This document shows, piece by piece, positions 32,741 through 41,475 of a stretch of 64,000 nucleotides of DNA; the stretch's first letter is position 1; each line of letters starts with the position of its first letter. The notes beneath the pieces are model-generated. The model was not told the DNA's origin. It ran no database searches and saw nothing but the letters and a program-made list of their open reading frames with translations. The position numbers and the translations under genes are program-made. The stretch comes from Limnohabitans sp. Rim8 (GTDB lineage Bacteria > Pseudomonadota > Gammaproteobacteria > Burkholderiales > Burkholderiaceae_C). The stretch covers positions 88,421 through 152,420 of the forward strand of contig CAMDFK010000006.1 in the NCBI GenBank assembly GCA_945897465.1. The letters are read 5' to 3'.

Positions 32741-34249
32741 ATGAGCGCCAACACCCCCGCCGAAACACAGCAACTGACCGCCACCGAACGTGCCGAGCGC
32801 CAACGCGCTGTGGTGCTGGCCTTGGGCCGGGTACTGCCGCAAGACGCCATCCTCTATACCCCCGAAGACACCACGCCTTACGAGTGCGACGGCCTGACCG
32901 CCTACCGTGAGCGGCCCTTGGTGGTGGCCTTGCCGGAGACCGAGGCGCAGGTACAAGCCGTGCTCAAAACCTGCCATGCGCTGCAAGTGCCGGTGGTGGC
33001 ACGCGGCGCTGGCACCGGCCTTTCGGGTGGCGCCATGCCGCACCGCATGGGCGTGACGCTGTCCATGGCGCGGTTCAACGTGATCAAAAACGTGGACCCC
33101 GTGAGCCGCACGGCCGTGGTGCAGTGCGGTGTGCGCAACCTGGCCATCAGCGAGGCGGCCGCGCCCTACGGCTTGTATTACGCACCCGATCCGTCCAGCC
33201 AGATCGCCTGCACGATCGGCGGCAACGTGGCCGAAAACTCGGGCGGTGTGCACTGCCTCAAATACGGTTTGACGGTGCACAACGTGCTCAAGGTGAAGGG
33301 CTTCACCATTGAAGGTGAACCGATTGAATTTGGCAGCGATGCGCTCGACACTTCGGGCTACGACCTGCTGGCCGTGCTGGTGGGCAGCGAAGGCATGCTG
33401 GCCGTGACCACCGAAGTCACCGTCAAGCTCGTGCCCAAACCCCAGCTGGCCCGCTGCATCATGGCCAGTTTTGACGATGTGCGCAAAGCGGGCGACGCGG
33501 TGGCTGCCGTGATTGCGGCAGGCATCATCCCCGCAGGCTTGGAGATGATGGACGGCCCCATGACGATTGCGGTGGAAGACTTTGTCCACGCGGGCTACGA
33601 CCTGAGCGCTGCCGCGATTCTTTTGTGCGAGAGCGACGGCACGCCTGAAGAGGTGGAAGAAGAAATCGGCCGCATGAGCGAGGTGCTGCGCGGTTGCGGC
33701 GCGACCGCCATCACCGTGAGCCGTGACGAGGCCCAGCGCTTGAAGTTCTGGAGCGGCCGCAAAAACGCCTTCCCGGCCTCAGGCCGGATCAGCCCCGACT
33801 ACATGTGCATGGACTCGACCATCCCGCGCAAGCGCCTGGCCGACATCCTGCAAGCTATCTCCGAGATGGAAACCAAGTACGCCCTGCGCTGCCTGAACGT
33901 GTTCCACGCGGGCGACGGCAACCTGCACCCGCTGATCCTGTTCGATGCGAATGACCCGGACCAGCTGCGCCGCTGCGAGCTATTTGGTGCCGACATCCTG
34001 GAGACCAGCGTGGCCATGGGTGGCACGGTGACGGGTGAACACGGCGTGGGCATCGAAAAAGTGAACAGCATGTGCGTGCAGTTCAGTGCCGAAGAGAACG
34101 AGCAGATGTTTGCGGTCAAACGCGCCTTTGACCCGCAAGGTTTGCTCAACCCGGGCAAGGTCATTCCGACCCTGAACCGCTGCGCCGAATATGGCCGCAT
34201 GCTGGTGCGTGCTGGTGCGATCAAGCACCCGGAGCTGGAACGGTTCTGA
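32741..34249 (+). CDS. glcD: FAD-linked oxidase, glycolate oxidase subunit GlcD type
   Basis: The 502-residue flavoprotein has the PCMH-type FAD domain (VVARGAGTGLSGGAMPHR near residue 95, SSQIACTIGGNVAENSGGVH near 155). The C-terminal domain ends with LNVFHAGDGNLHPLILFD, GGTVTGEHGVGIEK and FDPQGLLNPGKVIP. It oxidises glycolate or D-lactate-type hydroxy acids. GlcE and GlcF partners are not in the window, so it is either split from them or a stand-alone D-2-hydroxyacid dehydrogenase. The ATG at 32741 was preferred over an upstream in-frame start at 32624 that lies in REP sequence. Confidence 0.88.
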   Translation: MSANTPAETQQLTATERAERQRAVVLALGRVLPQDAILYTPEDTTPYECDGLTAYRERPLVVALPETEAQVQAVLKTCHALQVPVVARGAGTGLSGGAMPHRMGVTLSMARFNVIKNVDPVSRTAVVQCGVRNLAISEAAAPYGLYYAPDPSSQIACTIGGNVAENSGGVHCLKYGLTVHNVLKVKGFTIEGEPIEFGSDALDTSGYDLLAVLVGSEGMLAVTTEVTVKLVPKPQLARCIMASFDDVRKAGDAVAAVIAAGIIPAGLEMMDGPMTIAVEDFVHAGYDLSAAAILLCESDGTPEEVEEEIGRMSEVLRGCGATAITVSRDEAQRLKFWSGRKNAFPASGRISPDYMCMDSTIPRKRLADILQAISEMETKYALRCLNVFHAGDGNLHPLILFDANDPDQLRRCELFGADILETSVAMGGTVTGEHGVGIEKVNSMCVQFSAEENEQMFAVKRAFDPQGLLNPGKVIPTLNRCAEYGRMLVRAGAIKHPELERF

Positions 34250-34279
34250 GCGCACGGCGGACCCCAGGGGTCCGCGCTC
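34249..34279. terminator. Bidirectional hairpin between glcD and radA
   Basis: GCGGACCCC and GGGGTCCGC flank a single A, extended by outer GAGCGC/GCGCTC arms. It sits at the 3' ends of two convergent genes and probably ends both transcripts. There is no T-run. Confidence 0.55.
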
Positions 34280-35663
34280 AGTCCAGCCCGCGCACCACCT
34301 GCATCGCCTCTTCGATGCGATCGACCGGGTAAATCGTCAAGCCCTCAAAGGGTTTGTCGTTCTTTTTTGGCGCATTGGCCTTGGGCACCACCGCCACCTT
34401 GAAGCCGAGTTTGGCGGCTTCTTTCAAGCGGTCTTGCCCGCGCGGCGCAGGGCGCACTTCGCCCGCCAAGCCCACCTCGCCAAAAGCAATAAAACCCTTG
34501 GGCAAAGCTTTGCCGCGCAGGCTGCTGGTGATCGCCAGCATCACCGCCAGGTCGGCTGCGGGCTCGCTGATGCGCACGCCGCCCACGGCGTTCACAAACA
34601 CGTCTTGGTCCATGCAGGCCACGCCCGCGTGGCGGTGCAGCACCGCCAGCAGCATGGCCAGTCGGTCGCGGTCCAAGCCCACACTCAAGCGCCGGGGCGA
34701 TGGGCCGCCGCTGTCCACCAGGGCTTGAATCTCCACCAGCAAGGGGCGCGTGCCTTCGAGCGTGACCATCACGCAACTGCCGGGCACGGGCTCGGCATGT
34801 TGGCTCAAAAAGATGGCGCTGGGATTGCTCACGCCCTTGAGACCTTTTTCGGTCATGGCAAACACGCCAATCTCGTTCACCGCGCCAAAGCGGTTCTTGA
34901 TGGCGCGAATCAGGCGGAAGTTCGAATGGGTGTCGCCTTCAAAGTACAGCACCGTGTCCACCATGTGCTCCAGCACGCGAGGGCCCGCCAGCGCCCCCTC
35001 TTTGGTGACGTGGCCGACGAGCACGATGGTGGTGCCGGTCGATTTGGCGGTGCGCGTCAGGTGCGCCGCACATTCACGCACCTGCGCCACCGAGCCGGGA
35101 GCGCTGGTCAGTTGGTCCGAATACACCGTCTGGATCGAGTCGATGATGGCGATGCCCGGCTGGCGCGACTGCAGGGTGTGCAGGATTTTTTCGAGCTGGA
35201 TCTCGGGCAGCACCGGCACTTGTGAGTCCGGCAGACCCAAACGGCGCGAGCGCATGGCCACTTGCGCACCGCTTTCTTCGCCCGTGACATACAGCGTGTT
35301 CATGCCGCTGCGCTGCAGCGCGTCCACCGCCTGCAGCAGCAAGGTGGATTTGCCAATGCCCGGGTCGCCACCAATCAGCACCACCCCCCCCTCGACCATG
35401 CCACCACCGAGCACCCGGTCGAGCTCGTCAATGCCGGTGGGGTGACGTTCAAAGTCGGCAGCTTCAATTTGAGCAAGCGGCAGCACTTCCGAGGTGGGGG
35501 CCAGCGAGGCGTGCACCGAGCCAAAGCGGTTTTTGCCCGCCGCGGGCTCGCTGGAGCCTTCGATCAAGGTGTTCCAGGCATTGCAGCTGGGGCATTTGCC
35601 CATCCATCGGGCGCTGGTGCCGCCGCATTCGGTGCAGGTGAATGTCGATTTGTCTTTGGCCAT
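34278..35663 (-). CDS. radA: DNA repair protein RadA (branch-migration ATPase)
   Basis: The 461-residue product has an N-terminal four-cysteine zinc finger (CTECGG and CPSCNAW, residues 10-30). The RecA-like ATPase has Walker A GGDPGIGKSTLLLQ (about residue 98), then the RadA-specific KNRFG motif in IRAIKNRFGAVNEIG. A Lon-protease-like C-terminal domain follows. It extends heteroduplex during recombination. Length, zinc finger and KNRFG all fit. Confidence 0.96.
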   Translation of the reverse strand: MAKDKSTFTCTECGGTSARWMGKCPSCNAWNTLIEGSSEPAAGKNRFGSVHASLAPTSEVLPLAQIEAADFERHPTGIDELDRVLGGGMVEGGVVLIGGDPGIGKSTLLLQAVDALQRSGMNTLYVTGEESGAQVAMRSRRLGLPDSQVPVLPEIQLEKILHTLQSRQPGIAIIDSIQTVYSDQLTSAPGSVAQVRECAAHLTRTAKSTGTTIVLVGHVTKEGALAGPRVLEHMVDTVLYFEGDTHSNFRLIRAIKNRFGAVNEIGVFAMTEKGLKGVSNPSAIFLSQHAEPVPGSCVMVTLEGTRPLLVEIQALVDSGGPSPRRLSVGLDRDRLAMLLAVLHRHAGVACMDQDVFVNAVGGVRISEPAADLAVMLAITSSLRGKALPKGFIAFGEVGLAGEVRPAPRGQDRLKEAAKLGFKVAVVPKANAPKKNDKPFEGLTIYPVDRIEEAMQVVRGLD

Positions 35664-35747
35664 GGGGGTGATTGTGCCTTTGGGCAGACGCCGAACTTGG
35701 ACCTGAAAGTAAGCAGCTGCATGCGCCTGTCCGCTTAGTCGATCACC

Positions 35748-36815
35748 TCAGCCCTCTGGATGCATGGATGTAGTGAGCCAAGCCTGCACAAACCCGCGCG
35801 TGATCTCGGTGGCACCCAAGCTGCGTGCATTCGATGCGTTCTGGCCGGACCACAAGGGCGTGAAGTCACTCAAGCCTTGTGCTTCTGCTGCAGCCCGCAA
35901 GGGGGCGACGGCCGCTGTGGCCAGCGGAAACGCCGGGGCCGCTGCATTCAAAGGTCCCAATTCACGCATGAGGCGGTTGACAATGCCCCGCGCCGGTCGG
36001 CCACTGAACAAGGTCGTCAAGGCGGTGTGCTGAGCGGCGGATGACTGCAGGGCGGCGCGGTGCAAGTCACTGGTGCTGGCTTCGTGGCTGCACAAATAAG
36101 CCGTCCCGATTTGCACGCCCGCCGCACCCAGCAGTTTGGCCGCGGCGACACTTTGGTCAGAGCCCACACCACCGGCAGCGATCACCGGCACATCCACGGC
36201 GTGCACGATTTGGGGCAACAAGGCCATGGTGCCCAGTTGTGTGCTCAGGTCGTCCGTCAAAAACATGCCCCGGTGCCCACCGGCCTCCAAGCCTTGGCCA
36301 ATCACAATGTCTGCGCCGTGCGCCTGCAGCCAACGGGCCTCGTCCACCGTGGTCGCAGACGACGCTACAAGCGAGCCCCAGCTTTTCACGCGTGCCAGCA
36401 AATCGGGCGCGGGCAGGCCAAAGTGAAAACTCACCACCGCTGGGCGAAACGTTTCCAGCACATCGGCGCTGTCGTGTGCAAAAGGCACACGCCCCGGGCC
36501 GCTGGGCATCTGGGCCGGGTCCAGCCCAAATTCGCGGTAATAAGGGGCCAAGGCCTGCTGCCAACGCATCTGGCCTTCAGGCGAGGGCGTGGGCGGCGTG
36601 TGGCAAAAAAAGTTCACGTTGTACGGCGCACCCGTGGCCGCCGTCAGCGCCTGCAGTTCGGCCAACAGAGCGTCCGGGCTGAGCATGGCCGCAGGCAGCG
36701 CCCCCAGCCCCCCGGCCTGGCACACGGCCAAGGCCAAGCGGTGGTTCTGTGCGCCCGCCATGGGCGCCTGAAAAATGGGTGCGGCCAGGCCCAATCGGTT
36801 GAAGACATGTGACAT
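35748..36815 (-). CDS. Nitronate monooxygenase / NPD-family FMN enzyme
   Basis: The 355-residue TIM-barrel flavoprotein begins MSHVFNRLGLAAPIFQAPMA. Phosphate-binding and FMN motifs are GADIVIGQGLEAGGHRG and PVIAAGGVGSDQSVAAAKLLGAAG (abridged to its core here), then QIGTAYLCSHEA. Class I nitronate monooxygenases oxidise toxic propionate 3-nitronate. The ATG at 36815 was chosen; a GTG at 36824 is possible. It is the last normal-composition gene before the AT-rich island. Confidence 0.85.
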   Translation of the reverse strand: MSHVFNRLGLAAPIFQAPMAGAQNHRLALAVCQAGGLGALPAAMLSPDALLAELQALTAATGAPYNVNFFCHTPPTPSPEGQMRWQQALAPYYREFGLDPAQMPSGPGRVPFAHDSADVLETFRPAVVSFHFGLPAPDLLARVKSWGSLVASSATTVDEARWLQAHGADIVIGQGLEAGGHRGMFLTDDLSTQLGTMALLPQIVHAVDVPVIAAGGVGSDQSVAAAKLLGAAGVQIGTAYLCSHEASTSDLHRAALQSSAAQHTALTTLFSGRPARGIVNRLMRELGPLNAAAPAFPLATAAVAPLRAAAEAQGLSDFTPLWSGQNASNARSLGATEITRGFVQAWLTTSMHPEG

Positions 36816-36863
36816 GACGCTCACTTTAATGCTTGCGCCGCCTGTCAGTCTTGCCCCCAGCCA

Positions 36864-37030
36864 TCAAGCGGCCAGTGTTCGGGGAAACTCATGGCTCAAC
36901 AGCCCCTTGATTTCATGGCGCAGCGCATCGACAGCGATGGGTTTGGACACATAACCGTCCATGCCTGCAGCCAGATAACGGTCTTTGTCCCCCTTGAGGG
37001 TGTAGGCGCCGAGCACACAGAACACTGACC
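36864..37030 (-). pseudogene. Decapitated response-regulator receiver fragment
   Basis: About 55 codons read VFCVLGAYTLKGDKDRYLAA, then GMDGYVSKPIAVDALRHE, then a short tail to a TGA. GMDGYVSKPI is the conserved C-terminal end of CheY-like receivers, with the invariant Lys and following Pro. The frame hits a stop about 28 codons upstream of this motif and has no start. It is probably the 3' end of a hybrid histidine kinase or response regulator whose body was lost when the adjacent AT-rich block was inserted. The rest of the gap up to 37172 is AT-rich and seems to be the promoter region of the transporter operon. Confidence 0.7.
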
Positions 37031-37049
37031 TGTGCAGAGTTTTCTTAGC

Positions 37050-37067
37050 CTTTCACAAAATCGTCAC
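37050..37067 (+). promoter_or_regulatory. Candidate Pho box upstream of the Ugp-like operon
   Basis: CTTTCAC-AAAA-TCGTCAC resembles the two 7-bp repeats with a 4-base AT spacer of PhoB sites (CTGTCAT-N4-CTGTCAT), with several mismatches. A TATAAC follows at 37070. Control by phosphate starvation would fit the predicted substrate, but the match is imperfect. Confidence 0.3.
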
Positions 37068-37172
37068 TCTATAACTCTACAAACCTACTCGAGTGCCTTT
37101 CCAATAGGAAACAGCTACAGACTTCCGAAATTACGTTTGAAACAGCGATATGTATTCACTGAAAGATAGGCA

Positions 37173-38354
37173 ATGACTGAATCCATCAAGCTCAACGCTG
37201 TGACAAAAAAATATGGTTCGCAGCTTGTACTGAACAATATCAATTTGGATGTCAATCCTGGTGAGTTCGTATCTCTAGTAGGTCCTTCTGGCTGTGGGAA
37301 ATCAACACTTTTACGAGTCATAGCTGGCTTAACAAGTATTGACAAAGGTGAGGTTTTTATTGGTAACAGGCAAGTCAATGAAGTGCCCCCAAAGGAACGC
37401 AACATTGCCATGGTGTTTCAGAACTACGCCTTATACCCTCACATGACGGTTGCAGAAAACATCTCAACACCCCTGTTGATGTCCAGGCTAGGCTTACTCC
37501 AAAGACAACCTTATGTTGGAGCACTTCTAGGGGCATTTTCTCGAAAACGCAAAGACATTCTGACGAAAATCCATACTGAAGTTATAAATCTATGTGATAG
37601 CTTACAAATCAGTAAATTAGTGCTGCGAAAGCCAGGTCAATTATCTGGTGGCCAACGGCAGAGAGTCGCCTTGGCCAGAGCCATGGTCAGACATCCAGAT
37701 GCATTTTTGATGGATGAACCACTTTCGAATTTAGATGCAAAACTACGCATTCAAGTTAGGGATGAACTTGCAGATTTACATCAACGATTAGGCTCAACAT
37801 TTTTGTATGTGACTCATGATCAGACGGAGGCCTTAACCCTTTCAAACCGCGTAGCTGTAATGGACCAAGGTCAAATTTTACAAATAGGTACGCCCTCAGA
37901 ACTTTACGAGACCCCCTCCAACCTCACTGTTGCAAAATTCATAGGTACACCTTCGATGAACATTTTGCCTCTAGAAATGGGAAATGCTCACGGCTTGAAT
38001 TTTTCCTTGATAACAGCCGGTCAGGTGGATCAATCTCAAGCGGTAATCAAAAATATTGGAATTCGGCCAGAACATTTAATGATGGGTAGTAGTGGATACG
38101 CACTCCCTGCAGAAATTGAGGTGCAACTTGAGGCAGCCGTTCACCGAACTGAGCATCACGGATCTGAATGGATCTACATTCTCAAACTAGCACAGTGGCA
38201 AGACGCCCTTATAACGGCAAGGGTGTCAACACAAAAGATGCCTAAACCTTTGGCTCAAGGTACTGACGTATTGGTGGGGTGGCGTCTTGCTGACCTTCAT
38301 CTTTTTGATGCAACAGGTAGCCGAGTTCAAGCCACCCCTCATTTGATCAAATAG
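37173..38354 (+). CDS. ABC transporter ATP-binding protein, UgpC/MalK family
   Basis: The 393-residue ATPase has Walker A GPSGCGKSTLLR (residue ~37), the Q-loop FQNYALYPHMTV, the ABC signature LSGGQRQRVALARAM, Walker B AFLMDEPLSNLDA and the H-loop YVTHDQTEA. A C-terminal OB/TOBE domain follows. A loop LLMSRLGLLQRQPYVGALLG after the Q-loop is longer than in E. coli UgpC. It powers the two downstream permeases. It is AT-rich compared with the flanks and starts the five-gene operon. Confidence 0.92.
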   Translation: MTESIKLNAVTKKYGSQLVLNNINLDVNPGEFVSLVGPSGCGKSTLLRVIAGLTSIDKGEVFIGNRQVNEVPPKERNIAMVFQNYALYPHMTVAENISTPLLMSRLGLLQRQPYVGALLGAFSRKRKDILTKIHTEVINLCDSLQISKLVLRKPGQLSGGQRQRVALARAMVRHPDAFLMDEPLSNLDAKLRIQVRDELADLHQRLGSTFLYVTHDQTEALTLSNRVAVMDQGQILQIGTPSELYETPSNLTVAKFIGTPSMNILPLEMGNAHGLNFSLITAGQVDQSQAVIKNIGIRPEHLMMGSSGYALPAEIEVQLEAAVHRTEHHGSEWIYILKLAQWQDALITARVSTQKMPKPLAQGTDVLVGWRLADLHLFDATGSRVQATPHLIK

Positions 38355-38365
38355 TCACTTTTAGC

Positions 38366-39262
38366 ATGATTAAGTTTGGCAAATCACATCATCAAGCTAG
38401 GAATGAAAACATACTTGGCTGGGCACTGGCCCTGCCCGCCAGTTTCCTGTTGGTCATGCTTTATTTGATACCCATCACTTGGGTAATTTTGATGAGTTTT
38501 ACCAATTACGAGTTAGGCGCAATCAGCTTTGATTGGATTGGTCTTCGCAATTTTCTAAAAGCCTTTGAGGACGAAGTATTCCTCAGATCATTTCGCAATA
38601 CTTTGCTTTACGTTTCATTAGTCCTACCCTCGAGCATCTTTCTAGGACTGGGTATTGCAGTACTGATTCATGCTCGCAAGCGCACTCGGTCAATTTACGA
38701 GGTGATTTATTTTCTGCCTGTCACTTCAACCCTGATCGCCATGGCAACCGTGTTTCAATTTTTACTGCACCCAAAACTCGGTCCTATTAATCATATTCTT
38801 ACTGCTGTCGGTATTCAAGCCGTGTCGTTTATTTCCGATCCAGAGTGGGTCATTCCTACCTTGTCCATGATCGGTCTATGGCAACTTGTCGGATTCAACA
38901 TGATTCTGTTCTTGGCGGGTCTCTCCAGTATTCCCGAAGAATTATATGAAGCTGCAGCTTTAGACGGCGCTAACGGCCCAATTGATAGATTTGTAAGAAT
39001 TACCTGGCCTATGCTTGGCCCGACCACTCTGTTTGTGATGGTCACCAGCTGTATCACCGGCTTTAAAGTATTTGATACCGTTGCAACCCTCACTCAAGGA
39101 AAAAGCGGCTCAGAAGTACTTCTGTATGCACTCTATTTGGAGGGATTTCAGTACTTCAAAATGGGTTATGCCGCTGCGCTAACTTTGGTTTTTTTATTTT
39201 TCATATTGATACTCTCAATTGTTCAATCTAGATTAATTGAGAAGAAGGTGCATTACGTATGA
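38366..39262 (+). CDS. ABC transporter permease, UgpA/MalF family
   Basis: The 298-residue protein has six hydrophobic helices, including ILGWALALPASFLLVMLYLI and LTLVFLFFILILSIV. The EAA loop that docks to the ATPase is ELYEAAALDGANGPIDRFVR (about residue 195). It forms the membrane channel with the next gene product. Its stop overlaps the next start (ATGA). Confidence 0.92.
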   Translation: MIKFGKSHHQARNENILGWALALPASFLLVMLYLIPITWVILMSFTNYELGAISFDWIGLRNFLKAFEDEVFLRSFRNTLLYVSLVLPSSIFLGLGIAVLIHARKRTRSIYEVIYFLPVTSTLIAMATVFQFLLHPKLGPINHILTAVGIQAVSFISDPEWVIPTLSMIGLWQLVGFNMILFLAGLSSIPEELYEAAALDGANGPIDRFVRITWPMLGPTTLFVMVTSCITGFKVFDTVATLTQGKSGSEVLLYALYLEGFQYFKMGYAAALTLVFLFFILILSIVQSRLIEKKVHYV

Positions 39263-40089
39263 AAATCAATTTTTCTTTAAAACATGCAGCTTCACACTGT
39301 GTTTTGATTTTTGGCGCACTGTTCATGCTGATGCCATTTATTTGGATGTTGTCCACTGCATTCAAGCCACCACAAGAAATTTTTGAAGCTTCGTTGTGGC
39401 CTTTTCCTAAAAATTTCTACGGCTTCCAACACTTCAGCGAGGTTCTTAAATCAGCGCCGATCGGTAAGTACATGCTTAACGGTGTGATTGTTTGCGCTGG
39501 TATTTTGTTCGTGCAACTTCTGGTTGCTATTCCAGCAGCATATGCACTAGCTAAACTTAACTTTGCTGGTCGAGAATTATTATTTATTTGCATATTGGCT
39601 GCGTTGTCAGTTCCCATTCAAGCAACTTCATTGCCTATCTATATAGCGATGTCTTCTGGCAATTTACTCAATACATATTTCGCACAGATGTTGCCATTTT
39701 TCCTCTCGATGTTTGCCATCTTTTTATTGCGGCAAAACTTCAAATCCTTCCCTGATGAAATCATTCACGCTGCAAGGCTAGATGGAATGAGTGAATTGGA
39801 GATTGTGTGGCGCGTTGTGACGCCTTCAGCAATACCAGCAATTACGGCTTTTTCCATCTTTTCTTTAGTTGCTCATTGGAATGACCTCTATTGGACTTTG
39901 ATCGTAATCTCATCGACAGAGCTAGCACCACCTCCCCTTGGGATGTTGTTATTTGCCTCTGCTGAATCTGGCGCTAACTACGGTGCCTTAATGGCGGGCG
40001 CAACTTTGATCACTTCACCTATGGTGCTTGCATTTTTGATTGCTCGACGCCGTTTTATTCAAGGCATCACCATGACCAGCTTTCGTTAA
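39259..40089 (+). CDS. ABC transporter permease, UgpE/MalG family
   Basis: The 276-residue protein begins with a helix (ASHCVLIFGALFMLMPFIWM) followed by LSTAFKPPQEIF, the MalG/UgpE N-terminal pattern. The EAA loop is DEIIHAARLDGMSELEIVWR (about residue 172). It pairs with the upstream permease, and translational coupling is indicated by the four-base overlap. Confidence 0.92.
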   Translation: MKINFSLKHAASHCVLIFGALFMLMPFIWMLSTAFKPPQEIFEASLWPFPKNFYGFQHFSEVLKSAPIGKYMLNGVIVCAGILFVQLLVAIPAAYALAKLNFAGRELLFICILAALSVPIQATSLPIYIAMSSGNLLNTYFAQMLPFFLSMFAIFLLRQNFKSFPDEIIHAARLDGMSELEIVWRVVTPSAIPAITAFSIFSLVAHWNDLYWTLIVISSTELAPPPLGMLLFASAESGANYGALMAGATLITSPMVLAFLIARRRFIQGITMTSFR

Positions 40090-40120
40090 TTCTCTTCAAC
40101 CCCAACCAAAGGAACTTTCG

Positions 40121-41398
40121 ATGAAACTCGTGAAAAAATTCTTAACTGGAATGACGCTGGCAGCTACGGCAAGTTTGTCTGTACAGGCTCAGACCGTCAC
40201 TTTGGACGTGTTGTATTGCTATCCTAGCTTTGCACGCTTCCATGAGCCATTAGCAGCTGAATACATGAAGAAAAATCCCAACGTCAAAATTCAGTTCAGA
40301 GCACCATCTGCCAGCTATGACGAAGGCCACCAAGTTATTTTGCGCAGTGCTGTAACCAATCAACTGCCTGATGTTTACTATGCTGGTTTTCACTTATTAG
40401 GTGAAATGGCTCGAACATTAGAAAAGCGCAATCAGATTACTGATCTATCCTTATTCATTAAAGGTGAGCCAGCAAACTTTGCTACAAGCAACTTTGCACC
40501 ACGCATGATGAGCCTGTCTCAAGTGGACGGTAAACAATATGGTATGGCGTTTAACGCATCCTCTCCTATCATGTACTTCAATACAGACTTGGTCAGGAAA
40601 GCTGGCGGTGATCCAAAAAACATGCCCACCAATTGGAATGACTTAATTACCTTGGCTGGCAAAATCAATGCTCAAAATAAAGAGATCAATGGCATGTCAT
40701 ACGACGTGCATGCCTGGCCCGATGACTGGTTGTTTCAAGGCCTGATCTACCAGCAAGGCGGTAAGTTGGTTGAGCCTGGAACTAAAAAAGCCGGCTTCAA
40801 CAACGAAGTGGGTTTAAATGCACTCAAAACTGCGCGTCGCTTTGTTACAGATGGAAAAATGCAGTTGGTTGACTGGGATCAGTCACGTCAACAATTCGGT
40901 GCTGGTAAAACAGGTATTTTGTTCAGTACACCTGCACATTTGAAAATTGTCACCGACATGGTTGGTGGCAAATTTGAATGGGGCACTGCTCGCTTCCCAC
41001 TGGACAACAAAACTCAAGGTGGCGTTCCAACAGGCGGTAACGCTGTAGTGATGCTGGCCAAAGATCCAGCCAAACAAAAAGCTGCATGGGACTTCATCAA
41101 GTTTGTTACAAGCCCCGAAGCACAAAAAATTGTGGTCGAGATGACTGGCTATCTGCCTACTAACCAGCGCGCCTTAGGTGCTGATTACTTAGCGCCTTTC
41201 TATGATAAGAACCCTAATTTCAGAACCGCTACAACTCAAATTGACAAGTCATTGCCATGGGGTGGGTATCCAGGTGGTCAATCGGTTCGCATTTGGCGCG
41301 CACAACGTGATGTCGTGGCTGCCGTGATGCGTGGAGAGAAGACACCTGAAGCCGCATTGCCTGAATTGATCAAGGCAACTGAAGGTCTGATGGAATAA
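40121..41398 (+). CDS. Periplasmic solute-binding protein, UgpB-like
   Basis: The 425-residue protein has a signal peptide MKLVKKFLTGMTLAATASLS with cleavage after VQAQ. The mature part is a type I ABC binding protein: GHQVILRSAVTNQLPDVYYA, MAFNASSPIMYFNTDLVRKA and KAAWDFIKFVTSPEAQK. The closest pattern is UgpB (glycerol-3-phosphate/glycerophosphodiester), but sugar-binding relatives share the fold. AAAGGA lies 8 bases before the ATG. A strong hairpin follows before the phosphodiesterase. Confidence 0.87.
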   Translation: MKLVKKFLTGMTLAATASLSVQAQTVTLDVLYCYPSFARFHEPLAAEYMKKNPNVKIQFRAPSASYDEGHQVILRSAVTNQLPDVYYAGFHLLGEMARTLEKRNQITDLSLFIKGEPANFATSNFAPRMMSLSQVDGKQYGMAFNASSPIMYFNTDLVRKAGGDPKNMPTNWNDLITLAGKINAQNKEINGMSYDVHAWPDDWLFQGLIYQQGGKLVEPGTKKAGFNNEVGLNALKTARRFVTDGKMQLVDWDQSRQQFGAGKTGILFSTPAHLKIVTDMVGGKFEWGTARFPLDNKTQGGVPTGGNAVVMLAKDPAKQKAAWDFIKFVTSPEAQKIVVEMTGYLPTNQRALGADYLAPFYDKNPNFRTATTQIDKSLPWGGYPGGQSVRIWRAQRDVVAAVMRGEKTPEAALPELIKATEGLME

Positions 41399-41432
41399 AT
41401 CAAACTTAGTTGCTCTTATTGCACTTTAAATC

Positions 41433-41459
41433 AAACAGCCAGGATGCCCCTGGCTGTTT
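41433..41459 (+). terminator. Hairpin between binding-protein and phosphodiesterase genes
   Basis: Perfect 11-bp arms AAACAGCCAGG and CCTGGCTGTTT with loop ATGCC; the arm ends in TTTT. It may act as a partial terminator or stabilise the binding-protein message, giving more of that protein than of the enzyme downstream. Confidence 0.6.
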
Positions 41460-41475
41460 TCACTTGGATTTTTTT

